DNA of 64,000 bases from Notospermus geniculatus. Its lineage: Eukaryota > Nemertea > Pilidiophora > Heteronemertea > Lineidae. Under the pieces are notes generated by a model, which saw only the letters and a program-made list of their open reading frames with translations, searched no databases and had not been told where the DNA came from. The DNA lies in NCBI GenBank assembly GCA_002633025.1, contig NMRB01001321.1:129212-193211 (forward strand), read 5' to 3'. Made by a program: the position numbers and the translations under genes. Shown piece after piece: positions 1 to 11,711 of this stretch (position 1 is the stretch's first letter; each line of letters begins with the position of its first letter).

Positions 1-1012
1 GCGAGGGGGGGGGAGCAGCTGCCCCTCCTCCAGAGCCAACTGGGCCTAAAAAACGTACCCCTATTATTTTAATGCATTTTGGGGAATGGCAAAAATGGTA
101 GGCTATTCTGCCTCCCCCTGCCAGAAAGGCTTTTGCCCAAGAAGCAATATACCGGTAAATACGCCCAGAAGCAAAAAAAGTCTTTACCCAACCTTATTTT
201 TTTTAATTTTAATTTTTTAAAATTTTGGCTCTTGGCTCTTTGGCTCTTGGCTCTCAGATTAGGGTGTCCCATTTTCATGGCCTACTTTTTATGCACTGGC
301 CGAATGAAAATAGGTGCCATTTCAGTCTATGTAAACATGGGTCTGTGACTTCTGGGCCATGTCTATAGTTAGCGGTCATAGACCCGTCACGAAATTTGAC
401 GTCACGGAGAAGAAGTGCACGCCACAACGTCATCCATATGGAGGCAATGGCTTACATCAGTGACGTCTTATTTTTTGACGTTCTAGGACCGCTAACAGGC
501 GGCCTGTAATACCAGGAAAGTCTCTCATTGCTTGCACCGCTTACGGGCCCTCTATAGACCCCCTCGAAACGTTTGTAAGGGGGAAACTGAGTGGTGATAG
601 GTAGTGCCTTGTAGTACCAGTCGACTGTGAATCGGAAGCAAATCAAAAGCACTTCTATGAAATGACCTTTCCTCGACTGATTGTTACTTTGACGTGCATT
701 CCTATGACCATTTATTTCACAGCTGTATTTTATTATGAAATTTTATTATGAAATTATGGAAGTGCCCACCTGGGTGAATGAACCAGAAGACCAAAAATGA
801 CAAATGTCCAATCGAAATGTTTCAGGGGAAGCCTTGATTCATGGGTAATATGATTATCGTCAAAATTTCAATGTCAAAACATTCTCGCTTGAGTAATTCT
901 AATGTCATATGTGCCGGTCCATTTTCCAAACCGGCCGCTTGGTAACCATATATTAGGAATCCAATTGAACGAAAATTTGATGTACACGTACCGGTAGTAG
1001 ATAGAGGGTACC
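1..1012. other. No gene recognised; left edge
   Basis: G-rich start, a short TTGGCTC-type tandem near 226-254 and AT-rich sequence. The longest open frames (under 90 codons) show no recognisable domain. Nothing here can be assigned. Confidence 0.5.
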
Positions 1013-1014
1013 TA

Positions 1015-1702
1015 CAGTCGCGCGTCATATATATTCGACACTTTGACGTCGCACTGTTTGTGCGCAGTACCGGTGCCAAATTGCATGGCTCGATACGTTA
1101 AAACAGAACGGCTCATACGCCAAACGTATACACCTTACGAAAGAACAAGATACATGATTTCTGTAATTAAAAAATTGGGAAAAAATACCGAAGTCTGTAA
1201 CCTGGGGAAGTCAATTTGTTCGCATTGTTGCTGATTTTTGATTTTTTGCGGATGGTTCAGGGAAACAGTTCCCAAATATGATTAAAGAATACAATCGCTT
1301 CAAAAATTCGTGAACAAACGCGGACATTAACAGTGGAAACTGCTATACACGTACATGTATCTAGATCATGGAGGTGAATACCGCCATGGTTAGATGTGTA
1401 TATACAGTCGCGCGTCATATATATTCGACACTTTGACGTCGCACTGTTTGTGCGCAGTACCGGTGCCAAATTGGATGGCTCGATACGTTAAAACAGAACG
1501 GCTCATACGCCAAACGTATATACCTTACGAAAGTACAAGATACATGATTTCTGTAATTAAAAAATTGGGAAAAAATACTGAAGTCTGTAACCTGGGGAAG
1601 TCAATTTGTACGCATTGTTGCTGATTTTTGATTTTTTGCGGATAGTTCAGGGAAACAGTTCCCAAATATGATTAAAGAATACAATTGCTTCAAAAATTCG
1701 TG
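1015..1702. repeat. Direct duplication of the left end (298 bp x2, 390 bp offset)
   Basis: Positions 1015-1312 and 1405-1702 have equal length and differ at only a few positions. Each copy starts with the terminal CAGTCGCGCG and ends with CAAAAATTCGTG. Confidence 0.85.
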
Positions 1703-2277
1703 GGTGGGTAGTAGATATCTAAGGCTTTCACACAGACCGATTTTCTTCATTTTCGTTAAGCAGTTTAGAAATAAGCGACGAACGCGTCAATTCAGAAAGT
1801 GAATTTGACGTCACACGGAACGGCGCCGTCAGGGAAGAAATCGGCTCACCGTTTCAAAGGTACTGTGGCGCCATTCTCAATACTCTCATGGCAAATTTTC
1901 GTATTGTTATAGCGTCACTTAGCAAGTCCCCTTTGGGATAAAGTATCGATATTGTCCAAAACAAAGCAACATCGCAAATTCAACGTTTTTTCTATAAGTG
2001 CTGAAATTATACGTCAAATTCCGTGGTGCGGCGTAACGTTCTTTATTTCTTCCGCGACCTTCATCAAACGTTCTTCCAATGGTTCAGACTGTTCAAATCT
2101 ATCAATACTAGATATGTTATGCTTCTAGTGATTCTTAACACCATGGAAATATTCATAACATGATATCTTTGGGTATGTGCCTACTGAAGCCTCTTTGAAA
2201 TGGATTACAAATATTTTTGCATTTCCTTCCGACGTTTGCAAATGACGTCGCAACAATGCGAAAACGCAATAATGGAC

Positions 2278-2700
2278 GTAGTTTACACGTCAGATGTCAT
2301 CATCAATAATACGACGTCATGATGTCCAAATATTAGGTTGATTGGATGTATAGCAACAACGCAACATGCGATACACTAGGCGGTTTGTTTTAGGCGTAAA
2401 ACGCAAAACGTCAAAGTGTCGAATATATATGAAACATGACTGTACCTGTTGTAAAAAATATGATTATGGTGATTGCTAAATAAATAATATCTGTTATGGT
2501 TTAGATATTGTCTTATTTTTTTGTATTCCAAGTTAGTAGTTTACACGTCAGACGTCATCATCAATAATACGACGTCATGATGTCCAAATATTAGGTTGAT
2601 TGGATGTATAGCAACAACGCAACATGCAATATACTAGACGGTTTGTTTTACGCGTAAAACGCAAAACGTCAAAGTGTCGAATATATATGAAACATGACTG
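2278..2700. repeat. Direct duplication of the right end (165 bp x2, 258 bp offset)
   Basis: Positions 2278-2442 and 2536-2700 have equal length and are nearly identical, beginning GTAGTTTACACGTCAG and ending CATGACTG. Confidence 0.85.
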
Positions 2701-2702
2701 TA

Positions 2703-3079
2703 AGCTATGCATCCCAGGAGGCCATGCTAGGCCCTAAGGATCACGCACACTGATTTCAAGACACACGTGGGTAGTTATGATATAAATCGATAAACTATAG
2801 GCGATGTAAACGATACATACTAGGCCTACATCACAAATACCGTAAGTAAACAAGAGTACATACTTGCGATTTAAGGAAATACACACCGAAATTGCCATGG
2901 GAACGCTTGCCCTCTTTTATGAACCTACAGACGACTGCTTCTGTGAGTTAAGGTAATCCAGTATACGAGCCATTGTAAAATAGAATGTATGTCAAGGTTT
3001 ATCAAATAGGAAAGGGTCAACAGTCTCATGAAGATAAACTGAAGTATGTGAAATAGATGTGGTCAGGACAGAACACTTG
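2703..3079. other. No gene recognised
   Basis: Unique-looking sequence between two transposable elements. I see no coding potential or repeat structure. Confidence 0.4.
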
Positions 3080-3940
3080 GGGCCGTATTCAAAAAGGGTG
3101 TTTAAGACTTAGACGCGTGTAACTTCGTCAAATGCATGGCGGAAATGTGTGCATTTAGTGAAGTTACACGCGTCTAAAGCATGGCGCACGCGTGCGACTA
3201 AAATGGGGGCGACTACCGATGCGACTGTTAAGTCGCATGCGATAATGACCTTTGAGGTTGATTAGTGATGTCATCCGCGACATCACTGATCTTCCAAGGA
3301 AGCATTTGTCGCAAACGAGTTAACAAAAATTAAAAAAATAAAAATACAGGAAGTTCACAGTTTATTGGTCTTTGGTGGAAATTTTCTAAGTCCAAAAACT
3401 AGGCCCACAAAGGGAGGCCGAGTTTGAATGGTATAAAAGTCAGATCACTTTCGTGGCAAGTTCTTGGCCAAGTGCAGTATGCATTGATTTTGGGAGGGAT
3501 CAATTTTACCGGTAATAGACCAATACTGATCAATTTCACAAATGCCCACCAGGGGTAATTCATGGTTGATCTTGAGGACGTGGCATCAAAGAACCAAATG
3601 ACTGAGTCCAAACCACAAAATGTGATGTTTTTGGGAACCATGAATTACCCCTGGCCGGCCTTTGTAAAATTGATCAGTAGGGGACTACAATTGATCCCTC
3701 CCAAAATCAATCCATAGTGCACATTGGCTGAGAACTTACCACGAAAGTGATCTGACTTTTATACCATTCATCCTAGGCCTCCCTTTGTGGGCCTTGTTTT
3801 TGGACTTAGAAAATTTCCAGGGAAGACCAATAAACTGTGAACTCCCTGTATGTTCAGTTGCTGCTGTGGTCGCAAGGCCGGTCGCCTAAGAAAATCGCTC
3901 GAAAACTATCGCGCGATAATCACCCTTTTGAATACGGCCC
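3080..3940. mobile_element. MITE with GGGCCGTATTC termini
   Basis: The left end GGGCCGTATTCAAAAAGGGTG is matched in inverse at the right end (CACCCTTTTGAATACGGCCC). It resembles the shorter element at 19947-20324 (GGGCCATATTCATAAAGGGTG) and is probably the same superfamily. It encloses another MITE (3347-3848). No transposase is present. Confidence 0.7.
3347..3848. mobile_element. TA-flanked foldback MITE nested in 3080-3940
   Basis: TA|CAGGAAGTTCACAG at the left and CTGTGAACTCCCTG|TA at the right. The arms stay complementary for over 200 bp (about 3347-3590 against 3640-3848), so nearly the whole element could fold into a hairpin. It shares the AATTTTCTAAGTCC word with the element at 4431-5475. 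Confidence 0.75.
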
Positions 3941-4428
3941 TTGTTCAAAATACGAAATCGATAAAAACATATGATCATAACCAGAAATACAGCACGTTTC
4001 CTGTACACAATATGTAAGTACCGGTACATGTATTTTTATGCTGGGTTTGAGACCGGTGTCAGATTGGTGGCACATTTTAAGAATCTGACGTCATCTGAAC
4101 ATATATGTCAAATTCAGGTTATGAGTTCTATTAATGAAATGGCTTTACAGGTGTGACATCTGCAGGTGTTCCCGTATGCCAGTCTGTCCCCTTATTGTTT
4201 GGGATACGCTAGCAGATAGATCGACACGTTTCTCTCTGTGTCCCCCATCGTCAAGTCGCAGGTTCTTCTGTCTGACAATAGCGGGGTAACACTCACAAAT
4301 GGGCAGCATTCAATAACGTTACACCGTATCGCGTGTTTTCCTGCTGCTGCGGGGAATGTCTCAGTTAAACCCAAGGTACACAAGCACACGTCTAAGAAGC
4401 CAAACGTTTCAATATTCAAAAAACGATA
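3941..4428. other. No gene recognised
   Basis: A stretch between two MITEs; short open frames on both strands lack recognisable motifs. Confidence 0.4.
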
Positions 4429-4430
4429 TA

Positions 4431-5475
4431 CAGTGAGTACTTAGTTAACTGGTTCTGGCTCAAAAATTTTCTAAGTCCATGAAAGGGGCCCAGAACAGGA
4501 GAAATTACACCAAGTCATTTTGTGGTCGCCTATCCTATTAATACGGTCATTGATTGGGAACTTTGATTGAATGATGTTGATTTCTGGTTGTCGTCAGTCA
4601 GATGTTTGTGGTTGGTTTCTTTATGAATGAAAGGTTTTGGAAGTTGTGGTCAGTCAGATGTTTCATGAATAAAAGGTTTTTGTAGTTGTGTAATTCTGTT
4701 AAACAGTTTAATAGGCGTTTCCTCAAATGTAGAGTGTATTATGGCTCTTTCTGTCCCAGTCCTTGAGTTTGAAGGGAAAAAGATGTTGAAACAAAATACT
4801 GGAAGCAATGGAAATGTGAAATCTTTGAAAATGATGGAACTTCCCCTAGGATTTTGTTACAGAATGTGTTGGGCATCATCAGTAGGGCCTGGGCTGATGT
4901 AGCCACTGAGTCTGCTCAAACGTCATTTCAAGTTGCGGGTCTGACCCCACAACCTGATGGTCATTGTAGTGACTTGGTATGATCTACTTCTTGGTGACCT
5001 AAGTTGTCAGATGATGAAGATGTACAATTTAATGACAACATGCAGTTGTAAATCCATGACATAAAATCCATTCTTAATGCATAGAACATGTTGTGACTAA
5101 GAGATACCCTCCTTCCCCAGACCATGGGCAATCTGGTCAGACTCCACAACAGAAGCATGGAGGCTGACGTAATGTTTCTGGAAAAACATGAACCTGATGA
5201 CCCCCCCCCCGCTTCACTTGAAACCATGCGTATCGCTTTCCCATCAGAGAGCATGTTGCGGTTTCTATGTAAAATCCTGGAAGAAAATGACAATGATCAT
5301 TTTCATACACCATGTCATGGTCTGAACATAGCACACCAAGCAGGAAAGCCTATTCATACTGCCATGAATGAATTTAGACCCTACAACCCTTATGGGGCCT
5401 CAAATGCAAATTATAATGATCTGTAGTGACCTTCCACTAAAATTGGGTCAGAACCAGTTAATTAAGTACTCACTG
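4431..5475. mobile_element. TA-flanked MITE, long copy (CAGTGAGTACTTAG family)
   Basis: TA|CAGTGAGTACTTAGTTAACT at the left and AGTTAATTAAGTACTCACTG|TA at the right. CAGTG termini with a TA target are typical of Tc1/mariner. A shorter copy lies inverted at 30428-30916 and shares both subterminal blocks, so that copy is internally deleted relative to this one. An interior open frame of 100 codons (5124-5426, plus) has no recognisable domain. Confidence 0.8.
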
Positions 5476-5477
5476 TA

Positions 5478-5825
5478 TTTATGTTGAATGTAAAATATTT
5501 GTATGTGACAATGATTTTGTTTGTTTCATATTTTTTATTCGATGCAAAATATTAATATTCGAAAAATACAGTTTTCATTTAACAAGAGTCCCATGGGCCT
5601 TCCACGCAGCTGACTATGACCTGCCAACTCAAGAGGTTGGAGCGGGAAGAGAGACAAGTAGGAATAGTTCACCTATAGGTTTTCATATGGAAATCAGTGC
5701 GAGCAGGTTCAGAGACAAGAACAGAGAGTGATGCCCCATCCCTAAGTGAAGGAAATAACTGTTACGGTGTGGGAACGTGACAGTTTTTTTTGAAATAAGA
5801 GATTCCACTAGCGGCAATATTGGAA
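5478..5825. other. No gene recognised
   Basis: AT-rich at the left, otherwise featureless, leading into degenerate satellite repeats. Confidence 0.4.
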
Positions 5826-6190
5826 GGTGATGCAGAATCAAAATCTAGAGGGTACACCCTCTGCCCCATATCAATATGCTCATAAGTATGAAGTTGATCG
5901 ATCGAGTGGTTCTCACAAATCACATTATGGAATGGAACGCAACATCAGAGACAGCCACCTAGCGGCCATATATGAAGTTGGAATGCAACTAAAATCCACA
6001 GGGCACACCCTCTAAGCCACGTCACTATTCTATGCCTCTAACATATGGAATTATTGACGAATATCTCAAGTTATGGACCAGAATGCGAAATTCAAAATGC
6101 ACCAGCTGGTGGCCATATTAGTGGTTGGAGTACACCTAAAATTTATATGATGTAGCATCTGACCTATATCACTATGCCTCTAAAGGTTTG
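5826..6190 (+). repeat. Diverged copies of the ~145 bp satellite
   Basis: About three degenerate units spaced roughly 150 bp, with the same order of words as the array at 12403-13547: GCGGCCATAT, then GGAATGCAACTAAAATC, then an AGGG...CCCTC block, then CACTAT.CTATGCCTC. Many substitutions separate it from that array, so this cluster looks old. Confidence 0.55.
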
Positions 6191-6599
6191 GTGGGAAGGG
6201 GTTTATATTAATATCACTAGGTAAATCGAGTACGAAATGAAAACGTCTATCATGTCCACAGCGGACTGCAATTGATTCTGGTAGTTGAAGTCGGAGTCGG
6301 AAAAGTGCGCAACCTCGCTAATAGGCCTACAATCCTTGGTGAATCGAGATACATATTTTTGAAACTCACTGGGTGGTTAGGGGTTAATATCAGATAATAG
6401 GCGATAATTTTGTTTGTCTGGGATAAAAATGTCACTGAACACATTTTTCATTGAATACAAAAGAAATGTATAAAATATAAACCAAAATTTTTATGCATGT
6501 AATATTTATGTGGGATAAAAATATTTTGTGCGATATTTTTTGTGTGAAAAAAAAACTATTGAATACAAAAATATACAATATATAATGATTGTTGAACAT
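6191..6599. other. No gene recognised; AT-rich
   Basis: AT-rich sequence around 6420-6590 resembles the reverse complement of 11405-11470, so the inverted pair annotated next may extend into it. Confidence 0.35.
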
Positions 6600-7045
6600 A
6601 TATTAAAGGGACTGGAAGGATAAGAGACCATCTTACGGATCGTGCACTTGAGCAAACCGTATAAAGTAAGAGATATTTCTTTGAAACTTGGCACACATAT
6701 ACCTTGGCCCAAAACATAATCAATGATGACAAACTTTGAGATGGACCTAGCAACCACCACAGCAACCTATTGTTTTCTGGTTTTAAGGGGTTTCCCCTCC
6801 CAAAAAGGGGTCAAACATCAGTGAACATGGTTGTCTGTTGCAACATAGCTCAGATGAATCCCACTACACCATTACTACATAATCAGAGATTGCATAATTC
6901 TGTTGTCACCACAGCAACCTACTCTTTCCTGGGTTTATGGGTTTCCCTTCCCCAAAAGGGGTCAAACATCATTCAACATGGTTGTCTTTTGCAGCGTAGA
7001 TAAGACGAATCCCATTGCCTCATTATTACGTAATCTGATTGCAAA
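6600..7045 (+). repeat. Interspersed repeat, plus copy, with partial internal duplication
   Basis: The segment 6600-6905 is an inverted match, clearly alignable throughout, of 11101-11400. The end of the unit (ACCACAGCAACCTA... to ...ATAATCTGATTGCA) is repeated in tandem at about 6905-7045. The family was not identified. Confidence 0.7.
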
Positions 7046-7376
7046 ATTTGTTTTCTCCTTTTGAAGTATTATATTCTGCTTTTTCATTCTGTTATTGATT
7101 TCCTTCAGAACAAAGATATAGAATAGAATCAGTCATTTCACAAATAAACTAACAAGGCAAGACACTCTTAAAACCCAAGTTTATCGACTGTTCGGTGAGA
7201 TTCACTAAAGCAGCTAACATGACAGTGCAGTCGTCAACCAGAATTACTGTAATCCATTGAATGAACATGCATACCGGTATCCTCCATAAGAATTATCATT
7301 TTTCATCGGTTATGTGGGAATTGTAGAGTTGTACTGTGCAAACCTTCAACCAATCCCAGGGCCGTATTTAGCTTTT

Positions 7377-7377
7377 N
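7377..7377. other. Single-N join
   Basis: One N separates a GGGCCGTATTTAG repeat word from the GGTACC minisatellite. Four more single Ns occur at 8369, 10283, 42808 and 63807. They behave like contig joins rather than base-call ambiguity. Confidence 0.6.
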
Positions 7378-7380
7378 AAA

Positions 7381-7512
7381 TGGTACAAGGGACAAAAGGT
7401 ACCTAGGACAAAAGGTACCTAAGACAAAGTGTACCAGGACAAAATGTACCTAGGACAAAACGTACATAGGACAGAAGGTACCCGGACAAAAGGTACCTAG
7501 GACAAAAGGTAC
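7381..7512 (+). repeat. GGACAAAAGGTACCTA minisatellite
   Basis: About eight imperfect units of 15-18 bp of the form GGACAAAAGGTACCTA. The same unit occurs inverted at 9130-9293 and 10831-10922. Confidence 0.85.
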
Positions 7513-7710
7513 CGATTAATTGTTTTATTTTTTTCTCAGTTCTAACCTCCTGGGTTAATCTGCGATTAGAAATGTCGTGGTCAGATGACCCAAAGAGGAC
7601 GAACGCCCATTCAATATTGCAAGCTTTTCAGATATTATGCTCATTGTGGATTCATGGGTATCAAAGAGTGATCCTCTACATATCCACATGGGTGTACCTG
7701 AGCACAGGAG

Positions 7711-7841
7711 TGCAATGAAAACCCATGCTCTGGGAGGATGTTCTCCTTGAACATTACATCAGCCTGTAAGAGGGCATGAAATCAAAAGCAGGGATCCTTG
7801 TAAGTTACACAAGAAAATAATTTCCTCTTTCCCTTTAAAGC
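7711..7841 (+). repeat. 130 bp sequence repeated at 8370-8496
   Basis: Both copies begin AATGAAAACCCATGCTC and end CTCTTTCCCTTTAA, with a few differences. The second copy starts directly after the single N at 8369. This fits either a duplication or two haplotypes joined in the assembly, one with and one without the TTAA insertion that begins at 7842. Confidence 0.75.
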
Positions 7842-8368
7842 GATGTACTCGCGAGGTCGAAAATGAAATCTCGTTCAACTATCGCGACCCGCGATAGCTC
7901 CCCAATTTCATTCATAGCTGGCGGGATTCTTGAAACTGATCTCGTGTGATTTCTAGCACCGTTGAACCATCAAATTACGGTATCGTCTACGTTTTATACA
8001 ATAAAACGTTCATGAAAAATCTTTTATTAATATTATTTCAATGAATTTGGGCGACATTAGTGTTTGCTGCTGGAATAATTTCAAAATCTCACGGGTTATT
8101 TCCGAGAACGAGATCGAGAGACTGACAACAAACATGGCGCGGAAAAATCCGAAGTGTGAGGAAGACTGACCAGAGAATTCGCATCACTGCATCACTTAGT
8201 CAGATGGCGGCGTGTGATGACAGAAAGTTGTTGTAGCACTAATGAGGACTTAGCAGTGTACCTCCTGAACGTCGTTGAACCCCGGCCAACACCATCCTTT
8301 GCATGTTTTGCGGATGACTCCAAGTCGTCTCCGTCGGCATCACTCACTGAGTGACACTGTCAATCATG
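7842..8368. mobile_element. TTAA-flanked element, truncated at an N
   Basis: TTAA at 7838-7841 is followed by AGCGATGTACTCGCGAGG, similar to the TIR of the complete TTAA element at 20829-21215 (AGCGAATGGCTCGCGGGG). No right end is seen before the N at 8369. The uninterrupted copy at 8370-8496 reads through the TTAA into TGCTGCTC and could be the empty site. Confidence 0.55.
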
Positions 8369-8574
8369 NAATGAAAACCCATGCTCTGGGAGGATGTTCT
8401 CCTTGAACATCACATCAGCCTGTAACAGGGCATGAAATCAAAAGCAGGGATCCTTGTAAGTCACACAAGAAAAGAATTTCCTCTTTCCCTTTAATGCTGC
8501 TCTGGAATAAAGCAACCAGTGCCATGAATGCTGCCCCCACCTCAGAAATGGACTCCACGGATTCAATTGAAAAA

Positions 8575-9010
8575 AAATTGACAAAAATCCGTCTCTTGGT
8601 TAGGAAGAAATAGCACTTTCAATGATTTGGGTTTTGGCCCCCTCTAGTGGCAAAGGGCACAGCATTAGCCCTGCTGGGTCTTCACAGGAAAAAAAATCAA
8701 CTCGAGTGGAGACTCAGAGTCTCACTTTAGGGACAAAATGGTTCGAAACACTTTCTGACTCAAAATAAAACATAAAATATTTCGGCGCGAGACAATGACA
8801 CCTCGTTCCGAGAGAAAATATTTCGGGTTGAGATACTGACAGTCTCGACCTGAGAGAAAATATTTTAGGCCGAGATGTCATTGTCTCGCGCCGAAATATC
8901 TTCTGTTTCATTTTGAGTCAAAAAGTGTTTCGAACCAATTTGCCCCTAAAGTGACACTCTGAGTTTCCACTCAAGTTGATTTTTTTTCTGTGTTGCGGCC
9001 AAGCGGGCTA
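8575..9010. repeat. Interspersed repeat (AGCATTAGCCCTGCTGG / GCGGCCAAGCGG family), split
   Basis: The words AGCATTAGCCCTGCTGGG and GCGGCCAAGCGGGCTAAAAA are adjacent at 16944-16990 but lie about 310 bp apart here, separated by the foldback at 8690-8988. A third partial copy is at 39935-40015. The family is unidentified. Confidence 0.6.
8690..8988. mobile_element. Near-complete hairpin MITE inside another repeat
   Basis: The two halves are inverted repeats over most of their length (for example ACTCAGAGTCTCACTTTAGG against CCTAAAGTGACACTCTGAGT, and TTCGGCGCGAGACAATGACA against its complement). The insertion interrupts the repeat at 8575-9010, which shows that it moved. No coding sequence. Confidence 0.75.
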
Positions 9011-9129
9011 AAAACGAACCCGCACAACTCCCCCCACCGAGGACAAGTCATCCCTAGGACAACTCACCCGTTGGGTGCAGGCAACGCGGGAGGTGAGAAC
9101 TAAGATAAATAGCATGAAATATTAAATCG

Positions 9130-9293
9130 GTACCTTTTGTCCTAGGTACATTTTGTCCGGGTACCTTTTGCCCTAGGTACGTTATGTCCTAGGTACGTTT
9201 TGTCCCGGTACGTTTTGTCCGGGTACATTTTGTCCCAGGTACGTTTTGTCCTAGGTACATTTTGACCTAGGTACATTTTGTCCTAGGTACCTG
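9130..9293 (-). repeat. GGTACC minisatellite, inverted array
   Basis: About ten imperfect units of GGTACNTTTTGTCCTA, the reverse complement of the array at 7381-7512. Confidence 0.85.
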
Positions 9294-9550
9294 CATGTGA
9301 AGTTTCGGCCCGATAGGACATCCAATATGGCCGACAGGTGGCGTAAACCGAAAAATCATCAACGTGCTATATCTCAGGAACGACTTCACCCAAAGCGCTC
9401 CAGTGTGCTATGTGGCCCCCTGCAGATGACCTTTATCTGCATGTGAAGTTCCGGCCCGATCGGACATCCAATATGGCTGCCAGGTGGCATAACCCCAAAA
9501 TCATCAAAGTCCTACTTGGGAATGACTTCCCAGATTGCTCTATATGATAT
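9293..9550 (-). repeat. Two diverged units of the ~145 bp satellite
   Basis: CATGTGAAGTTYCGGCCCGAT recurs 147 bp apart. The reverse complement carries GGCCATATTGGATRTC followed by CGGGYCG.AAC, as in the array at 12403-13547. Confidence 0.5.
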
Positions 9551-10740
9551 GTCATGTATGTACCTCCTTCTGTCATTAATGGAATGTAAATCAATTTTGA
9601 AATTGTTATGAATGTTCAGATGATAACCTTGACGCAAGGAAACCAACCGCCGCGTAGCGGCAAATCAGCGAAGCTTACTAATTACGTATGCGTTTCACAG
9701 CAATCATTTCGGCCTTGGACAGGTAAATTCGCCTGAAACTTTGTCACGTGATACTGAATTTACAAGAGTAAGACGGGCGTTCAAACCGTACAGGATCGGT
9801 GTGTATCATAATTGTTAGGCGAACTCATGTGAAAACTGGTCCAAAATGGGATCCAGTTATGAGTTTGAAGCGGTTTTTGGTAACCGGCGATGAACATGTG
9901 ACGTCATCAACTGGCCTATAAATTATTCTCAGGGACGAAACTGCACGAAAACGAATTTAGACCATTCCGCTCGCTGAATACAGTGACGTTGCTGATGGCG
10001 TCATAATCGCTAAGATTGGTTACCCGATTTCTCCGCTTGGGGCTGGCTGTACCAGTCTGATAATCAGCTGATAATCGCTTTTCGAAAACAAGTTAGTCCA
10101 TTCTGCTCGGCCGTTTCACACATGTGAAGTTCAAAATACACAGGTCGCGCGAGGTGTACTTATCGTGGTATGGCGAAGGCATTCCCCTTTTCCGCGTAAT
10201 CTGTGTGGAAATTGTCTGCTACAGTGAAATAATATTTACTTATTATGCAATGTGTTGTTAGTGTTGGGGCCGTCCGTGTTGCNTATAGGACAAAATTGGT
10301 CAAAATACATAAAACTGCCGTTTCCAATTACGTAACTGGTTAAAAACTACAAAAACATGCTCATGTGATCAAGGGGCACCATGTTTTTATCTGTTGGTTA
10401 TACATTTATGGGGTGTAAATCCAACCGTTCAAAACTTAGCTGTACATCGGTTTCAATTCTCCTGTACAAAGCTCATTTCTTGGGTCCAATGATTAGGTCA
10501 GTTATTTGACCTTCGACCTTGAAATTTGACGTTCAGAGGTCAAAATCCCCTTGGCCAACAGGTGATTCTGAAAGTTCATTTCATGATCTTACTTACTCCA
10601 TGCATTGGAGCAACTTTAACATCCAATGCCATCAAAAGTTATATAAGAGGTTTTGGCCGGCTGACTATCATGTCATTGTGATGATATTGTAATGTAAATA
10701 TTCCAATATGTTAATTTGAATATTTTATAGTATCATGATA
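9551..10740. other. No gene recognised; contains single N at 10283
   Basis: No domain-bearing frame or repeat structure was seen, apart from the N at 10283. A 13 bp perfect hairpin (ATGGTTCCCGATC, loop AATCA) lies just beyond, at 10751-10781. Confidence 0.4.
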
Positions 10741-10799
10741 TTTTATTATTATGGTTCCCGATCAATCAGATCGGGAACCATATTGTGTTTGGTCATGGT

Positions 10800-10922
10800 G
10801 TCTGTGTGTGTATGTGTGTGCGTGTGTGTGTACCTTTTGTCTGGGTACCTTTTGTCCGGGTACCATTTGCCCGGTACATTTTGTCCTAGGTACGTTTTGT
10901 CCGGGTACGTTTTGTCCTGTCA
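10800..10922 (-). repeat. TG microsatellite plus third GGTACC minisatellite array
   Basis: TG-rich microsatellite at 10800-10832, then about six units of GGTACNTTTTGTCCGG in the same orientation as 9130-9293. Confidence 0.8.
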
Positions 10923-11100
10923 CCATCCATAATGATCTGTCTCCGGACAACTTCTCTTGGACAATTCATTTTCTAGCAAATTCATCCCAAAACATGCCTA
11001 TCTTGTCCTAGTGCCTCTGGGATGAAATGGCTTGCATGGGGACAAATTGTTCATGGATGATTGTCCCAGAGCTTACTTCATACTGAAGGCAATGTTAAAG

Positions 11101-11400
11101 GTATGGTGACAACAGAGAATTATGCAATCAGATTATGTAATAATGATGCAGTGGGATTCATCTTAGCTATGCTGCAACAGACAACCATGTTCAGTGATGT
11201 TTGACCCCTTTTTGGGAGGGGAAACTGCTAAAAACCAGAAAACAATGTGTTGCTATGGGTGTTGCTAGGTGTTACATAACAGCTGCATCTCAAAGTTTGT
11301 CATCATTGATTATGTTTTGGGCCAAGGTATATGTGGCCAAGTTTCAAAGAAATATCTCTTATGGTTTGCTCAAAGTGCACGATCCTTCCAGCCCCTTTTA
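11101..11400 (-). repeat. Inverted copy of the repeat at 6600-6905
   Basis: Shares GGCCAAGGTATA, CATCATTGATTATGTTTTGG, CCTTTTTGGGAGGGGAAAC and many other words with the reverse complement of 6600-6905. It lacks the internal tandem copy. Confidence 0.75.
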
Positions 11401-11405
11401 CACAA

Positions 11406-11711
11406 TACACCAAATTATTTTTGAATGAAAAATATTGTATTTTTCGAATATGAATGTTTTGTATCGAGAAAAAAAATTATCAAACATAAAAATATCATTG
11501 TCACAAAAAACTATTTTACATTGAACTTAAGGTCTCCCGATACATATGCGAATATTTTGGGATCCTGGAAATCAATGCTGCAAAAGCCGAGGGCGTCCGG
11601 AAATACCGTGCTATTCTTGCCATTCATGATGAATCTATCTCTTATCTGTCGAATCATGCATGTAAGCAACATGATATTAAGCACAGTACACTAATCTCTA
11701 ATTAACGAAGG
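11406..11711. other. No gene recognised; AT-rich
   Basis: AT-rich sequence ahead of a TTAA-flanked element. The open frame at 11425-11694 has no recognisable domain. Confidence 0.4.

Larger units (their letters stand above)
1015..2700. mobile_element. TA-flanked inverted-repeat element with both ends duplicated
   Basis: The left end begins TA|CAGTCGCGCGTCATATATAT and the right end finishes ATATATGAAACATGACTG|TA. The outer 35-40 bp are imperfect inverted repeats that share the core ATTCGACACTTTGACGT. TA flanks and CAG termini fit the Tc1/mariner superfamily (established pattern; assignment inferred). The left 298 bp occurs twice (1015-1312 and 1405-1702) and the right 165 bp occurs twice (2278-2442 and 2536-2700), so two left ends face two right ends. 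No transposase frame is visible, so the element is non-autonomous. Confidence 0.7.

Noticed and set aside
5124-5426. 100-codon frame inside the 4431-5475 element as a transposase
   Set aside because: No DDE or helix-turn-helix signature, and the short copy at 30428-30916 lacks most of it.
10751-10781. Perfect 13 bp hairpin resembling a bacterial terminator
   Set aside because: There is no T-run at the right place and the genome is eukaryotic; it is probably a repeat fragment.
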